Source: Candidatus Latescibacterota bacterium (GTDB lineage Bacteria; Latescibacterota; UBA2968; UBA8231). Taken from it: a stretch of 63,790 nucleotides of DNA. The notes beneath the pieces were generated by a model, which saw nothing but the letters and a program-made list of their open reading frames with translations, searched no databases and was not told the DNA's origin. Below, piece after piece: positions 9,268 to 16,503 of this stretch. Location of the stretch: NCBI GenBank assembly GCA_007571365.1, contig RKRN01000139.1, positions 1-63,790 on the forward strand. Direction: 5' to 3'. The position numbers were made by a program, and so were the translations under genes. How positions within the stretch are numbered: the stretch's first letter is position 1; every line of letters begins with the position of its first letter.

Positions 9268-9321
9268 GGTCCTCTCCTGTTGAGAATGCAACTGCCCAAT
9301 AGCACCCCTATATTATACGCC

Positions 9322-11721
9322 ATGCCCCCGCGCCTGCTCAAAACCTCGGTGCGCGAACTGGTCGGCTTTGTGCTGCGCTCTGGCGATCTGGTTTCCGGCG
9401 GCTTTTCCCGCCCCGATCGCTTAGTGGAAGGCACCCGCGCCCACCAGCAAGTCCAGCGCGCCCGCCCCGCCGATTATCGGGCGGAAGTGCCCATCTCCTA
9501 CCTAGTCGAGACCGACGAGATCACCCTCGAAATAAGCGGCCGTATCGACGGCTTGCTCGTCGAAGACGACACCGTGCTCGTCGAGGAAATCAAGACCACC
9601 GAGGCCGATCTCGACCAGATCGCCGAAAACCCAACGCATTGGGCACAGGCCAAGCTCTACGCCTTTATGGTTGCCGAGCAAAGCGGCCTCGACGCCATTG
9701 ACGTCCAGCTAACCTATCTTCAGTTAGATACCTATGAGCACCGTGCGGACCGCCGCACCTTTGCTGGCGACGAGCTAGCGGCGTTTTGCGCCGATCTCAT
9801 CGCGCGTTACCTGCACTGGGCGCGCATCTACCAACAGTGGTGCGCCGAGCGCGATTCTTCGCTTGAAGCACTCGCGTTTCCCTTCGCCGAGTTCCGGCCC
9901 GGCCAGCGCGACCTAGCCGCGGCCACCTACCGCACCATCAACGGCCGCGGTCGGTCTTTTGCCCAAGCACCCACTGGCATCGGCAAGACTATCTCGACCC
10001 TGTTCCCAGCAGTCAAGGCCCTCGGCTTGGGCCACGCTGAAAAAATCTTCTACCTGACGGCCAAGACCAGCGGACGGCGGGTCGCCGAAAAGGCCCTCGA
10101 CGACTTGCGCGGGGGAGGCGCACGCATCAAAAGCCTGACGCTGACGGCCCGCGACAAGATCTGCTTCAAACCCAACGGCGGCAGCACCTGCGACCCCGAG
10201 CAGTGCGAGTTCGCCCGCGGCTACTACGACCGCATCAACGACGCACTCGAAGACATCTTCGCGCACGACGCCTTCACTCGTACCCGCATTGAGGAGTGCG
10301 CCCAAAAGCACACCGTCTGCCCCTTTGAATTCTCGCTCGACCTCGCGCCGTGGGCCGACGTCATCACCTGCGATTACAACTACGTCTTCGATCCGCGGGC
10401 CTTCCTCAGGTGCTTCTTCCAAGATACCAGCGGGCAATACGCCTTCCTGATTGACGAGGCGCACAATCTGGTCGACCGGGCGCGCGAGATGTTTTCGGCC
10501 GATCTGTACAAGTCCGAGATCGCTGGGATCAAGCGCTTGGTCGGCAAGACGCATCCCGACTTGAGCAAGCAACTCGACGCGCTCAACCGCTACTTTGCCA
10601 AGCTCGGCAGGCAGGTTGAACAGGAAGGCGACGGCAAGTATTGGGTCAGCCCGCAACTACCAACGGATCTGATGGCACTGGCCCACAATGTCCTCCGCGC
10701 CGCCGAGAAAGTCCTCGAACAAGGCGCGGCTTTGCCCTTTTGGGACGAGTTAATTGAGTGCTATTTTCGGGTCCTGAGCTTTGAGCGCATCGGCGAGCTT
10801 TTCGACGAGCACTACACCACATACACCGAAAAACAGGGCTTCGACCTGAGCTCAGCCGAAGGCCAGGATATTCGCTTCCGGCTCTTCTGTCTCGATCCAG
10901 CGCACAATATCCGCCAGGCCCTAGGGCGCGGCTGCGCGGCTGTATTTTTTTCGGCCACGCTCTCGCCGCTGGCGTACTTCCGCGACCTGCTCGGCGGCGA
11001 GGAGGGGGATACCTTATTGAGCCTTGGTTCGCCCTTCCCGCCCGAGCACCTGCGCCTGCTGCTGGCCGACCACATTGAGACGACCTACAAAAAGCGCGGC
11101 GAAAGCTACGACGCCATCGCCGACGCCATCGCCGCCCTCGTTAGTCAGCGCACGGGCAACTACCTCGCCTTTTTCCCTTCGTACAAATACATGGAAGAGG
11201 TGGCGACGCGCTTTGCCGAGGCCCATCCAAGCATCGGCTTGCTCGTCCAAGAAAGCGGCATGTCCGACCGCCAGCGCGAGGCGTTTCTCGCCGCCTTCGA
11301 CGCAGAGCCATTGCCGGCCGAGCACTACACAGTGGGTTTCGCGGTGATGGGCGGCGTCTTCGGCGAGGGGATTGATTTAGTCGGCGAGCGGCTAGTCGGA
11401 GCAGTAGTAGTCGGTGTTGGGCTGCCGCAACTGTGCTTGGAGCGCGATCTGATCCGCCGCTATTTCGACGAGCGCGAGATTCCCGGTTTTGCATACGCTT
11501 ACGTTTATCCGGGCATGAACCGCGTGTTGCAGGCCGCCGGCCGCGTCATCCGCACCGCCAGCGACCGCGGCGCGATTCTCCTCGTCGATCGCCGCTTTGC
11601 CCAAAGCCGCTATCGCCAGCTCTTTCCCTCTTTTTGGCACCCCGTGCATTCCGTGCGCAACCCCGCCCACATCGCCCGGTCGCTGGCCGAATTTTGGCAC
11701 CATGCCCCCACGCATACTTAG
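9322..11721 (+). CDS. XPD/DinG-like DNA helicase with N-terminal PD-(D/E)XK nuclease-like domain
   Basis: 799 residues from the ATG at 9322 (MPPRLLKTS); the upstream ATG at 9259 would overlap the divergent mtnP gene. Residues 1-180 contain the RecB-like core: GRIDGLL, then VEEIKTT (E-x-K) and a QAKLYAFMV helix. The helicase has Walker A APTGIGKT near 215, four cysteines (ICF, TCDPEQC, CAQKHTVC, near 270-335) typical of the XPD Fe-S cluster, DEAH in LIDEAHNL near 375 and motif VI QAAGRVIRT near 735. It is likely a 5'-3' helicase acting on repair or recombination intermediates. Its 3' end overlaps modA by 20 nt. Confidence 0.88.
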   Translation: MPPRLLKTSVRELVGFVLRSGDLVSGGFSRPDRLVEGTRAHQQVQRARPADYRAEVPISYLVETDEITLEISGRIDGLLVEDDTVLVEEIKTTEADLDQIAENPTHWAQAKLYAFMVAEQSGLDAIDVQLTYLQLDTYEHRADRRTFAGDELAAFCADLIARYLHWARIYQQWCAERDSSLEALAFPFAEFRPGQRDLAAATYRTINGRGRSFAQAPTGIGKTISTLFPAVKALGLGHAEKIFYLTAKTSGRRVAEKALDDLRGGGARIKSLTLTARDKICFKPNGGSTCDPEQCEFARGYYDRINDALEDIFAHDAFTRTRIEECAQKHTVCPFEFSLDLAPWADVITCDYNYVFDPRAFLRCFFQDTSGQYAFLIDEAHNLVDRAREMFSADLYKSEIAGIKRLVGKTHPDLSKQLDALNRYFAKLGRQVEQEGDGKYWVSPQLPTDLMALAHNVLRAAEKVLEQGAALPFWDELIECYFRVLSFERIGELFDEHYTTYTEKQGFDLSSAEGQDIRFRLFCLDPAHNIRQALGRGCAAVFFSATLSPLAYFRDLLGGEEGDTLLSLGSPFPPEHLRLLLADHIETTYKKRGESYDAIADAIAALVSQRTGNYLAFFPSYKYMEEVATRFAEAHPSIGLLVQESGMSDRQREAFLAAFDAEPLPAEHYTVGFAVMGGVFGEGIDLVGERLVGAVVVGVGLPQLCLERDLIRRYFDEREIPGFAYAYVYPGMNRVLQAAGRVIRTASDRGAILLVDRRFAQSRYRQLFPSFWHPVHSVRNPAHIARSLAEFWHHAPTHT

Positions 11722-12451
11722 CATCGCACTGCTCGTGCTCTGCCCGGCCCTGGCCGCGGCCCAAAGCGTGTTCGCCGCCGCTAGCTTAAGTTCCGCACTC
11801 ACGGAACTAGCTACCCACTACGAGGGGATGCACCTGTCCGTTGCCAGCTCTTCGACCTTGGCCAAACAAATTGCCGCCGGTGCGCCAGCCGACCTTTACT
11901 TTTCCGCCAATGCCGAGTGGATGGACTATCTCCAAGCGCACCAGCACATCGAGCAAGACACTCGCGTCGATCTCCTCGGCAACGCCCTCGTGCTCATTGC
12001 ACCCAACGAAAGTGCCTTCGCCGTCTGCTGGGCAAGGCCCTTCGACTTTGCCGGTGCTTTTGCTGGCCGCTTAGCCCTCGGCGACCCGGATCACGTCCCG
12101 GCCGGGCAGTACGCCCGCCAAGCCTTGGAGAAGTTAGGCTGGTGGCCGGTGCTCAAAAGCCGCATCGCACCCGCGCCCGATGTCCGCGCCGCCCTAGTGT
12201 ACGTCGAGCGCGGAGAGTGCGCCGCTGGTTTAGTGTACGCCACCGATGCGGCCCAAAGCGACCGCGTAATAACCCTAGCAACGGTCCCGGACTCACTGCA
12301 CCGCTCCATCGTTTATCCTGCGGCCATCGTCAAAGGCCGCGCCAACGCGCAGGTCCGCAATTTGTTAGCATTTTTTAGCTCGAATGCAGCCGCCGGCATC
12401 TTCCGCAAACACGGCTTTACCTTTTTGGGCGACCAACGTGTTCAGCGCTGA
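11702..12451 (+). CDS. modA: Molybdate ABC transporter substrate-binding protein
   Basis: 249 residues with signal peptide MPPRILSIALLVLCPALAAA. Family features: SVFAAASLSSALTELA at the mature N-terminus, SSSTLAKQIAAGAPADLYFSA near 60-80 (oxyanion-binding serines) and LALGDPDHVPAGQYARQAL near 140. It captures molybdate or tungstate in the periplasm for ModBC. The ATG at 11702 lies inside the end of the helicase gene; longer in-frame versions would delay the signal peptide. modB overlaps its end by 14 nt. Confidence 0.92.
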   Translation: MPPRILSIALLVLCPALAAAQSVFAAASLSSALTELATHYEGMHLSVASSSTLAKQIAAGAPADLYFSANAEWMDYLQAHQHIEQDTRVDLLGNALVLIAPNESAFAVCWARPFDFAGAFAGRLALGDPDHVPAGQYARQALEKLGWWPVLKSRIAPAPDVRAALVYVERGECAAGLVYATDAAQSDRVITLATVPDSLHRSIVYPAAIVKGRANAQVRNLLAFFSSNAAAGIFRKHGFTFLGDQRVQR

Positions 12452-13112
12452 GGAAGTTCAAGTCCTCTTGCTGTCGCTGCGCGTGGCCTGTTGCTGCGTG
12501 CTGCTGAGCCTGTTGCCAGCCGTAGTGCTGGGCTGGCTGCTGGCCCGGCGGGAGTTTCCGCTCAAGATCGCACTCGACGGCCTCTGCCACTTGCCGCTGG
12601 TCCTGCCGCCGGTGGTCACCGGCTATCTGCTGCTGTTGCTCTTTGGCCGCCGGGGGCTTTTGGGCCCGGTGCTCGCCGCGCTCAACCTCGAGTTGGCCTT
12701 CGACTGGAAGGGCGCGGTACTGGCCTCGGCTGTGGTCGGCTTTCCCCTGATGCTGCGCTCTGTGCGCCTAGGTATTGAAAGCGTGGACCCGCGCCTAGAG
12801 CGCGTCGCCCGCACCCTTGGGGCAGGGCCGGTGCGTGCTTTTCTGACCGTGACCTTGCGCCTCGCCGCGCCCGGTCTGCTGGTCGGCTCGCTGTTGAGCT
12901 TTGCCCGCTCCTTGGGCGAGTTCGGCGCGACCATCACTTTTGCCGCCAACATCGCCGGACAGACCCGCACCATTCCCGCAGCCATTTACACGTACCTCAA
13001 CCAACCGGACGGGGAAAGCCGCGTCGTCGGACTCATCGTGGTCTCGGTCTCGCTTTCGCTGCTGGCCCTCGTGGCCAGCGAGTGGTCGGCCCGGCGCCTG
13101 CGCTCGCATTAG
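12438..13112 (+). CDS. modB: Molybdate ABC transporter permease
   Basis: 224 residues from a GTG at 12438, chosen because the protein then begins in the usual ModB way just before LLLSLRVA; an ATG at 12384 would add 18 residues lying wholly within modA. About five membrane segments are visible. The EAA-type loop reads GRSLGEFGATITFAANIAGQTRT in outline (ARSLGEFGATI, then GQTRTIP) near residue 170. It forms the membrane channel for oxyanion import with ModC. No ModE-like regulator gene or molybdenum-cofactor riboswitch is seen nearby. Confidence 0.9.
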   Translation: MFSAEEVQVLLLSLRVACCCVLLSLLPAVVLGWLLARREFPLKIALDGLCHLPLVLPPVVTGYLLLLLFGRRGLLGPVLAALNLELAFDWKGAVLASAVVGFPLMLRSVRLGIESVDPRLERVARTLGAGPVRAFLTVTLRLAAPGLLVGSLLSFARSLGEFGATITFAANIAGQTRTIPAAIYTYLNQPDGESRVVGLIVVSVSLSLLALVASEWSARRLRSH

Positions 13113-13115
13113 CCC

Positions 13116-14210
13116 ATGCTCCGCCTCTGCGCTCAACGCCAGCTAGGCTCCTTCGCCCTCGACGTCGATATCGAGTGCCACCACGCCGTCACCGCGCTCT
13201 ACGGACCGTCGGGCGCGGGCAAGACCTCGCTGCTCAACGTGGTCGCCGGGCTAGTGCGACCCGATGCCGGCGAAATATCCTTGGACGGCCAAACCCTCTT
13301 CTCGGCGGCTCAACGCATCAATCTGCCGCCTGAGCACCGCCGCATCGGCTACGTATTGCAAGACGACTTGCTCTTTCCGCATCTGAGCACGGAGGAAAAT
13401 CTGTGCTATGGCCGCGATTTGCTACCGGCGGCGGCGCGCCGCTTTGCCTTGGACCAGATCGTCGATTTGCTCGAAATCGGCGCCCTGCTCAAGCGGCGGC
13501 CAAGGCACCTATCCGGCGGCGAGCGGCAGCGCGTCGCCTTGGGCCGCGCCCTGCTTGCTTCTCCGCGCTTGCTGCTGATGGACGAGCCGCTGGCTTCGCT
13601 CGATCAGGGCCTCAAAAACCGCATCATTCCCTACTTGTGCCACGTCCGCGACGCTCTCCATATCCCCATTCTCTACGTCAGCCACTCAGTCGCCGAAATC
13701 CTCGAACTCACCAGCCAAGTCGTCGTCCTCAATCGCGGCCAAGTCATCGCCACCGGCGACTTTTTTACCATCGCTGCCCAGCCCCAAGTCCTGCCGCTGG
13801 TCGAGGAGCACGGCTTTGAAAACGTCCTCGACGTGGAAATCGCCGCCACCGACGCGGAGCGGGGCGTCTGCGAGGTCTGGTGCCACGGTCAGCAGCTCAA
13901 AATTCCCTACTGCGACCAACCTGCTGGCAGCCGCCTCTTTATCGGCATCCGCGCCGATGACATCGTCCTCGCTCGCCAGCGGCCCGCCGGACTGAGCGTG
14001 CGCAATGCGTTGCAAGGGACCGTCAGCGCCATCGCCGACGTAGGCGGGAAACAGCTTATCTACGTGGATGTCGGGCGGCGGCTGGTCGCCAAAACAACCC
14101 CAGAAGCCATTGAGGAAATGCAACTCGGCATCGGCGACCCAATCTACTGCCTCGTCAAAACCCATTCCATCCGCTTGGGACCGCAGTTGGGCCGCCTGGA
14201 AAAGCGTTGA
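13116..14210 (+). CDS. modC: Molybdate ABC transporter ATP-binding protein
   Basis: 364 residues. Walker A GPSGAGKT is at 30-37, Q-loop VLQDDLLFPH near 80, signature LSGGERQRVALGRAL near 129, Walker B LLLMDEPLASLD near 150 and H-loop VSHSVAEI near 188. The last 75 residues form a TOBE/Mop domain (SVRNALQGTVSAI, then VDVGRRLVAKTT) that binds oxyanion for feedback control, as expected for ModC. The gene follows modB after 3 nt. Its stop codon overlaps the -35 element of the next promoter. Confidence 0.93.
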   Translation: MLRLCAQRQLGSFALDVDIECHHAVTALYGPSGAGKTSLLNVVAGLVRPDAGEISLDGQTLFSAAQRINLPPEHRRIGYVLQDDLLFPHLSTEENLCYGRDLLPAAARRFALDQIVDLLEIGALLKRRPRHLSGGERQRVALGRALLASPRLLLMDEPLASLDQGLKNRIIPYLCHVRDALHIPILYVSHSVAEILELTSQVVVLNRGQVIATGDFFTIAAQPQVLPLVEEHGFENVLDVEIAATDAERGVCEVWCHGQQLKIPYCDQPAGSRLFIGIRADDIVLARQRPAGLSVRNALQGTVSAIADVGGKQLIYVDVGRRLVAKTTPEAIEEMQLGIGDPIYCLVKTHSIRLGPQLGRLEKR

Positions 14211-14236
14211 CACGGTAAATATCGGCCTTTTATACT
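14207..14236 (+). promoter_or_regulatory. Sigma-70-type promoter for the cytidylate-kinase-like gene
   Basis: TTGACA at 14207-14212 (perfect -35, overlapping the modC stop) and TATACT at 14231-14236 (5/6 match) are separated by 18 nt. Transcription would start near 14243, about 55 nt before the next start codon. Confidence 0.6.
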
Positions 14237-14296
14237 TTTTACAGATGAGTACAAGTACAAGCTGGACTTGAGCACTTCCAACCTAAGAACCTCGCC

Positions 14297-14974
14297 ATGA
14301 ATGTCATCACGGTTGCCCGTCAGCTCGGCAGCTTTGGCGACTGGATCGCCGAGCAATTGGCCGCTAAGCTGGACTACGAATGGATCGACCGCCGCCTCGT
14401 CGACGAGATCGCCAGTATCACCGATACTTCGGTCGAAGAGGTTGAACGCTACGACGAAAAGGGGGAAGGCCGGCTCAGGTTCTTTCTCAAGAAATTGCTC
14501 GTGCCCGAAGTCGCCCCGGGGACTTTTCCCTTATCGGCGGCCGCGTATGCGCCCGAGTTTGGGCTCGAATTTCCCCACATGCGCGAACACGATGTCAGCG
14601 AAGCGACGTATCTCGACCGCGGCACGTACCAGCTACTCATCACGACCCTCGTGCAGGATTTCGGCCAAAGTGGCCGGGCCGTCATCGTCGGCCGGGCCAG
14701 CCAAGTCATCCTCGCCAATCACCCCAATGCTTGCCACGTCAAAATTATCGCCCCGCTCGAAACGCGGATCGAGCGATTGATGCAGACCGGCGACATGGGT
14801 CGCGAGCAAGCGCAAAGGCTCATTGAGCAACACGACCAATGGCGGCAGAGCTACCTACACAACTTCCACCGAGCCGACTGGAACGACCCCCAGCTCTACG
14901 ATCTGACGATCAACACCGGCAAAATAGACCGGACCGCCGCCGTTGATCTTCTCGCCAACTTCTTAGCCGATTAG
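14297..14974 (+). CDS. Cytidylate-kinase-like family protein
   Basis: 225 residues matching the cytidylate kinase 2 family: MNVITVARQLGSFGDWIAEQLA at the N-terminus, DYEWIDRRLVDEIA near 30, VIVGRASQVILAN near 130 and LETRIERLM near 150. Canonical Cmk has a P-loop GxxGxGK(S/T); here the equivalent loop reads ARQLGSFGDWIA, as is usual for this divergent family whose substrate is unknown. It is likely cytoplasmic. A strong promoter lies 55-90 nt upstream, so it is probably transcribed independently of modABC. The sulfatase gene converges 6 nt downstream. Confidence 0.75.
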   Translation: MNVITVARQLGSFGDWIAEQLAAKLDYEWIDRRLVDEIASITDTSVEEVERYDEKGEGRLRFFLKKLLVPEVAPGTFPLSAAAYAPEFGLEFPHMREHDVSEATYLDRGTYQLLITTLVQDFGQSGRAVIVGRASQVILANHPNACHVKIIAPLETRIERLMQTGDMGREQAQRLIEQHDQWRQSYLHNFHRADWNDPQLYDLTINTGKIDRTAAVDLLANFLAD

Positions 14975-14980
14975 CCGATT

Positions 14981-16474
14981 TTAGAGATCAAACGAGCGCG
15001 GCACGGGCCGCGACCGCGCCCCGTGTAAAAACGCGTCGTCCGGTCGCGGCCAGCGCATCGCGTACTGCCGACTACGCTGGCGGCGATAGCCCGCATTGTA
15101 GTAGGTGCTCGCCGCCAGCCAGCGCAGCAAACGGGCCGTAAGCTCGTTTTGCAATTCCCGATGTTCGGGGCGGCCCCAGAGATTCCACAGCTCGTGCCGG
15201 TCTTGCTCCAAGTCGTATAGCTCGCCCTGATCTTGGCCGATGTAATAGACCATTTTGTGCCGTCGGCCGCGCATCATCACCTGATAGTTGTCCTCGCAGA
15301 ACACCCACTCGCGCGGCGCGCAATCCGCGGCTCCCTCTAAGTACGGTCGCAGCGAGCGTCCCTCCAGATAACTGGGCACCGCCACACCGGCTGCTTCTAG
15401 GATCGTCGGTCCCAAGTCCATCAGCGAAACCAAGTCGCTGATCTCGCAGCCCTTTTGCGTCCGCCGACTGTCGCGCACAATCAGCGGCACGTGTACTATC
15501 GGATCGTACATCAGCCACTTATACGCCAGCCCGTGATCGCCCAACAACTCGCCGTGATCCGAACAAAAAAGAAGCAAGCTGTTGTCCAAAAAGCCCCGCG
15601 CCTGCAGCGCGTCGACAACTTCGCCTAGCTTCTCGTCGACTGTGGTGATCTTAGCGTAGTAATGCCGCCGCATGTGGGCGATGTCCTCTTCGCTGGGAGA
15701 GTACATGTCTATCGCGGACTCGTGCTCGGTCTCAGCGTGCGTCTTTCTCTGCGCCGCGTGCTGGGGCGGCTTGTCCGCCAACTCGCCCTCGCGCATCACG
15801 CGCCGGGGCATGGGACGCCCCGCGTACTGCTCCAGATGCCGCGGCAGCGGGTCCCACGGCTCGTGCGGGCCGGTAAAACCTATTTGCAAGAAAAACGGTT
15901 GTTGGCCCTTGTAATCGCGGAGCCAAGCCAAGGCCGAATCGCCGATAAAGACATCCGAGTGAAAGCGCTCGGCCAAGTGCCAAGGGACCCCTTGGTATTT
16001 CTGCAACCAATGGGGATCGGTCTTGTTGCGGTCGTTGGGCCGCGCTAAGCCGTGAATCCGCAGATAGCGGCCCCAATCGTCGTCGGCCCCGCCCATGTCG
16101 AGGCTTTTGTTGGTGGGATTCTCCACCACGACCCGCTCGTGGAAGCCCCCGGCAACATCGCGTGGAGCAAAGTGCATCTTGCCGATGTTGACACAGCGAT
16201 AACCCGCGTCGCTGAGGTCTTGTACCCAATTGCGGTGGCCGGCCCAGTGGTCAAAGCTGTACACGCCAGTATTGTGCGGGTACATGCCCGTGAAGATCGC
16301 CGCCCGCGAAGCAATGCAGGTCGCGCCCGGACAAAAGGCATTGCGGAAGGAAAGCCCTTCGGCAGCCAAGCGGTCCATCGCCGGCGTGATCGCGTAGTCG
16401 TAGCCCCAAGCGCCGATTGTGTCGAAGCGCTGTTGGTCGGTCATAATGAGAATGATATTGGGTCGTTCTAGCAC
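14981..16474 (-). CDS. Sulfatase, arylsulfatase A-like
   Basis: 497 residues from GTG at 16474 (AGGAG 8 nt upstream); a GTG at 16510 would add 12 residues and overlap the preceding gene. The N-terminus PNIILIMTDQQRFDTIG has the first metal-binding Asp. The formylglycine motif reads CIASR within ATCIASRAAIFTGMYP; it fits C-x-(P/A)-x-R with Ala in place of the usual Pro. GKMHF, FTGPHEPW and CSDHGELLGDHG carry further metal or substrate residues. There is no obvious signal peptide. It would hydrolyse sulfate esters, plausibly on the polysaccharide attacked by the lyase-like protein encoded just upstream. The anaerobic maturase (anSME) or FGE gene is not in the window. Confidence 0.9.
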   Translation of the reverse strand: MLERPNIILIMTDQQRFDTIGAWGYDYAITPAMDRLAAEGLSFRNAFCPGATCIASRAAIFTGMYPHNTGVYSFDHWAGHRNWVQDLSDAGYRCVNIGKMHFAPRDVAGGFHERVVVENPTNKSLDMGGADDDWGRYLRIHGLARPNDRNKTDPHWLQKYQGVPWHLAERFHSDVFIGDSALAWLRDYKGQQPFFLQIGFTGPHEPWDPLPRHLEQYAGRPMPRRVMREGELADKPPQHAAQRKTHAETEHESAIDMYSPSEEDIAHMRRHYYAKITTVDEKLGEVVDALQARGFLDNSLLLFCSDHGELLGDHGLAYKWLMYDPIVHVPLIVRDSRRTQKGCEISDLVSLMDLGPTILEAAGVAVPSYLEGRSLRPYLEGAADCAPREWVFCEDNYQVMMRGRRHKMVYYIGQDQGELYDLEQDRHELWNLWGRPEHRELQNELTARLLRWLAASTYYNAGYRRQRSRQYAMRWPRPDDAFLHGARSRPVPRSFDL

Positions 16475-16503
16475 GGCACTGGCTCCTTGCTCCTTGGATC
16501 GTT

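Noticed and set aside
9913-10656. Long minus-strand open frame inside the helicase gene
   Set aside because: It mirrors the GC-rich codons of the real gene, has no family features and no ribosome site.
11630-11660. Sigma-54 promoter-like TGGCAC in the helicase gene
   Set aside because: The GC element of the -12 box is not at the required distance, and it lies within coding sequence far from a matching start.
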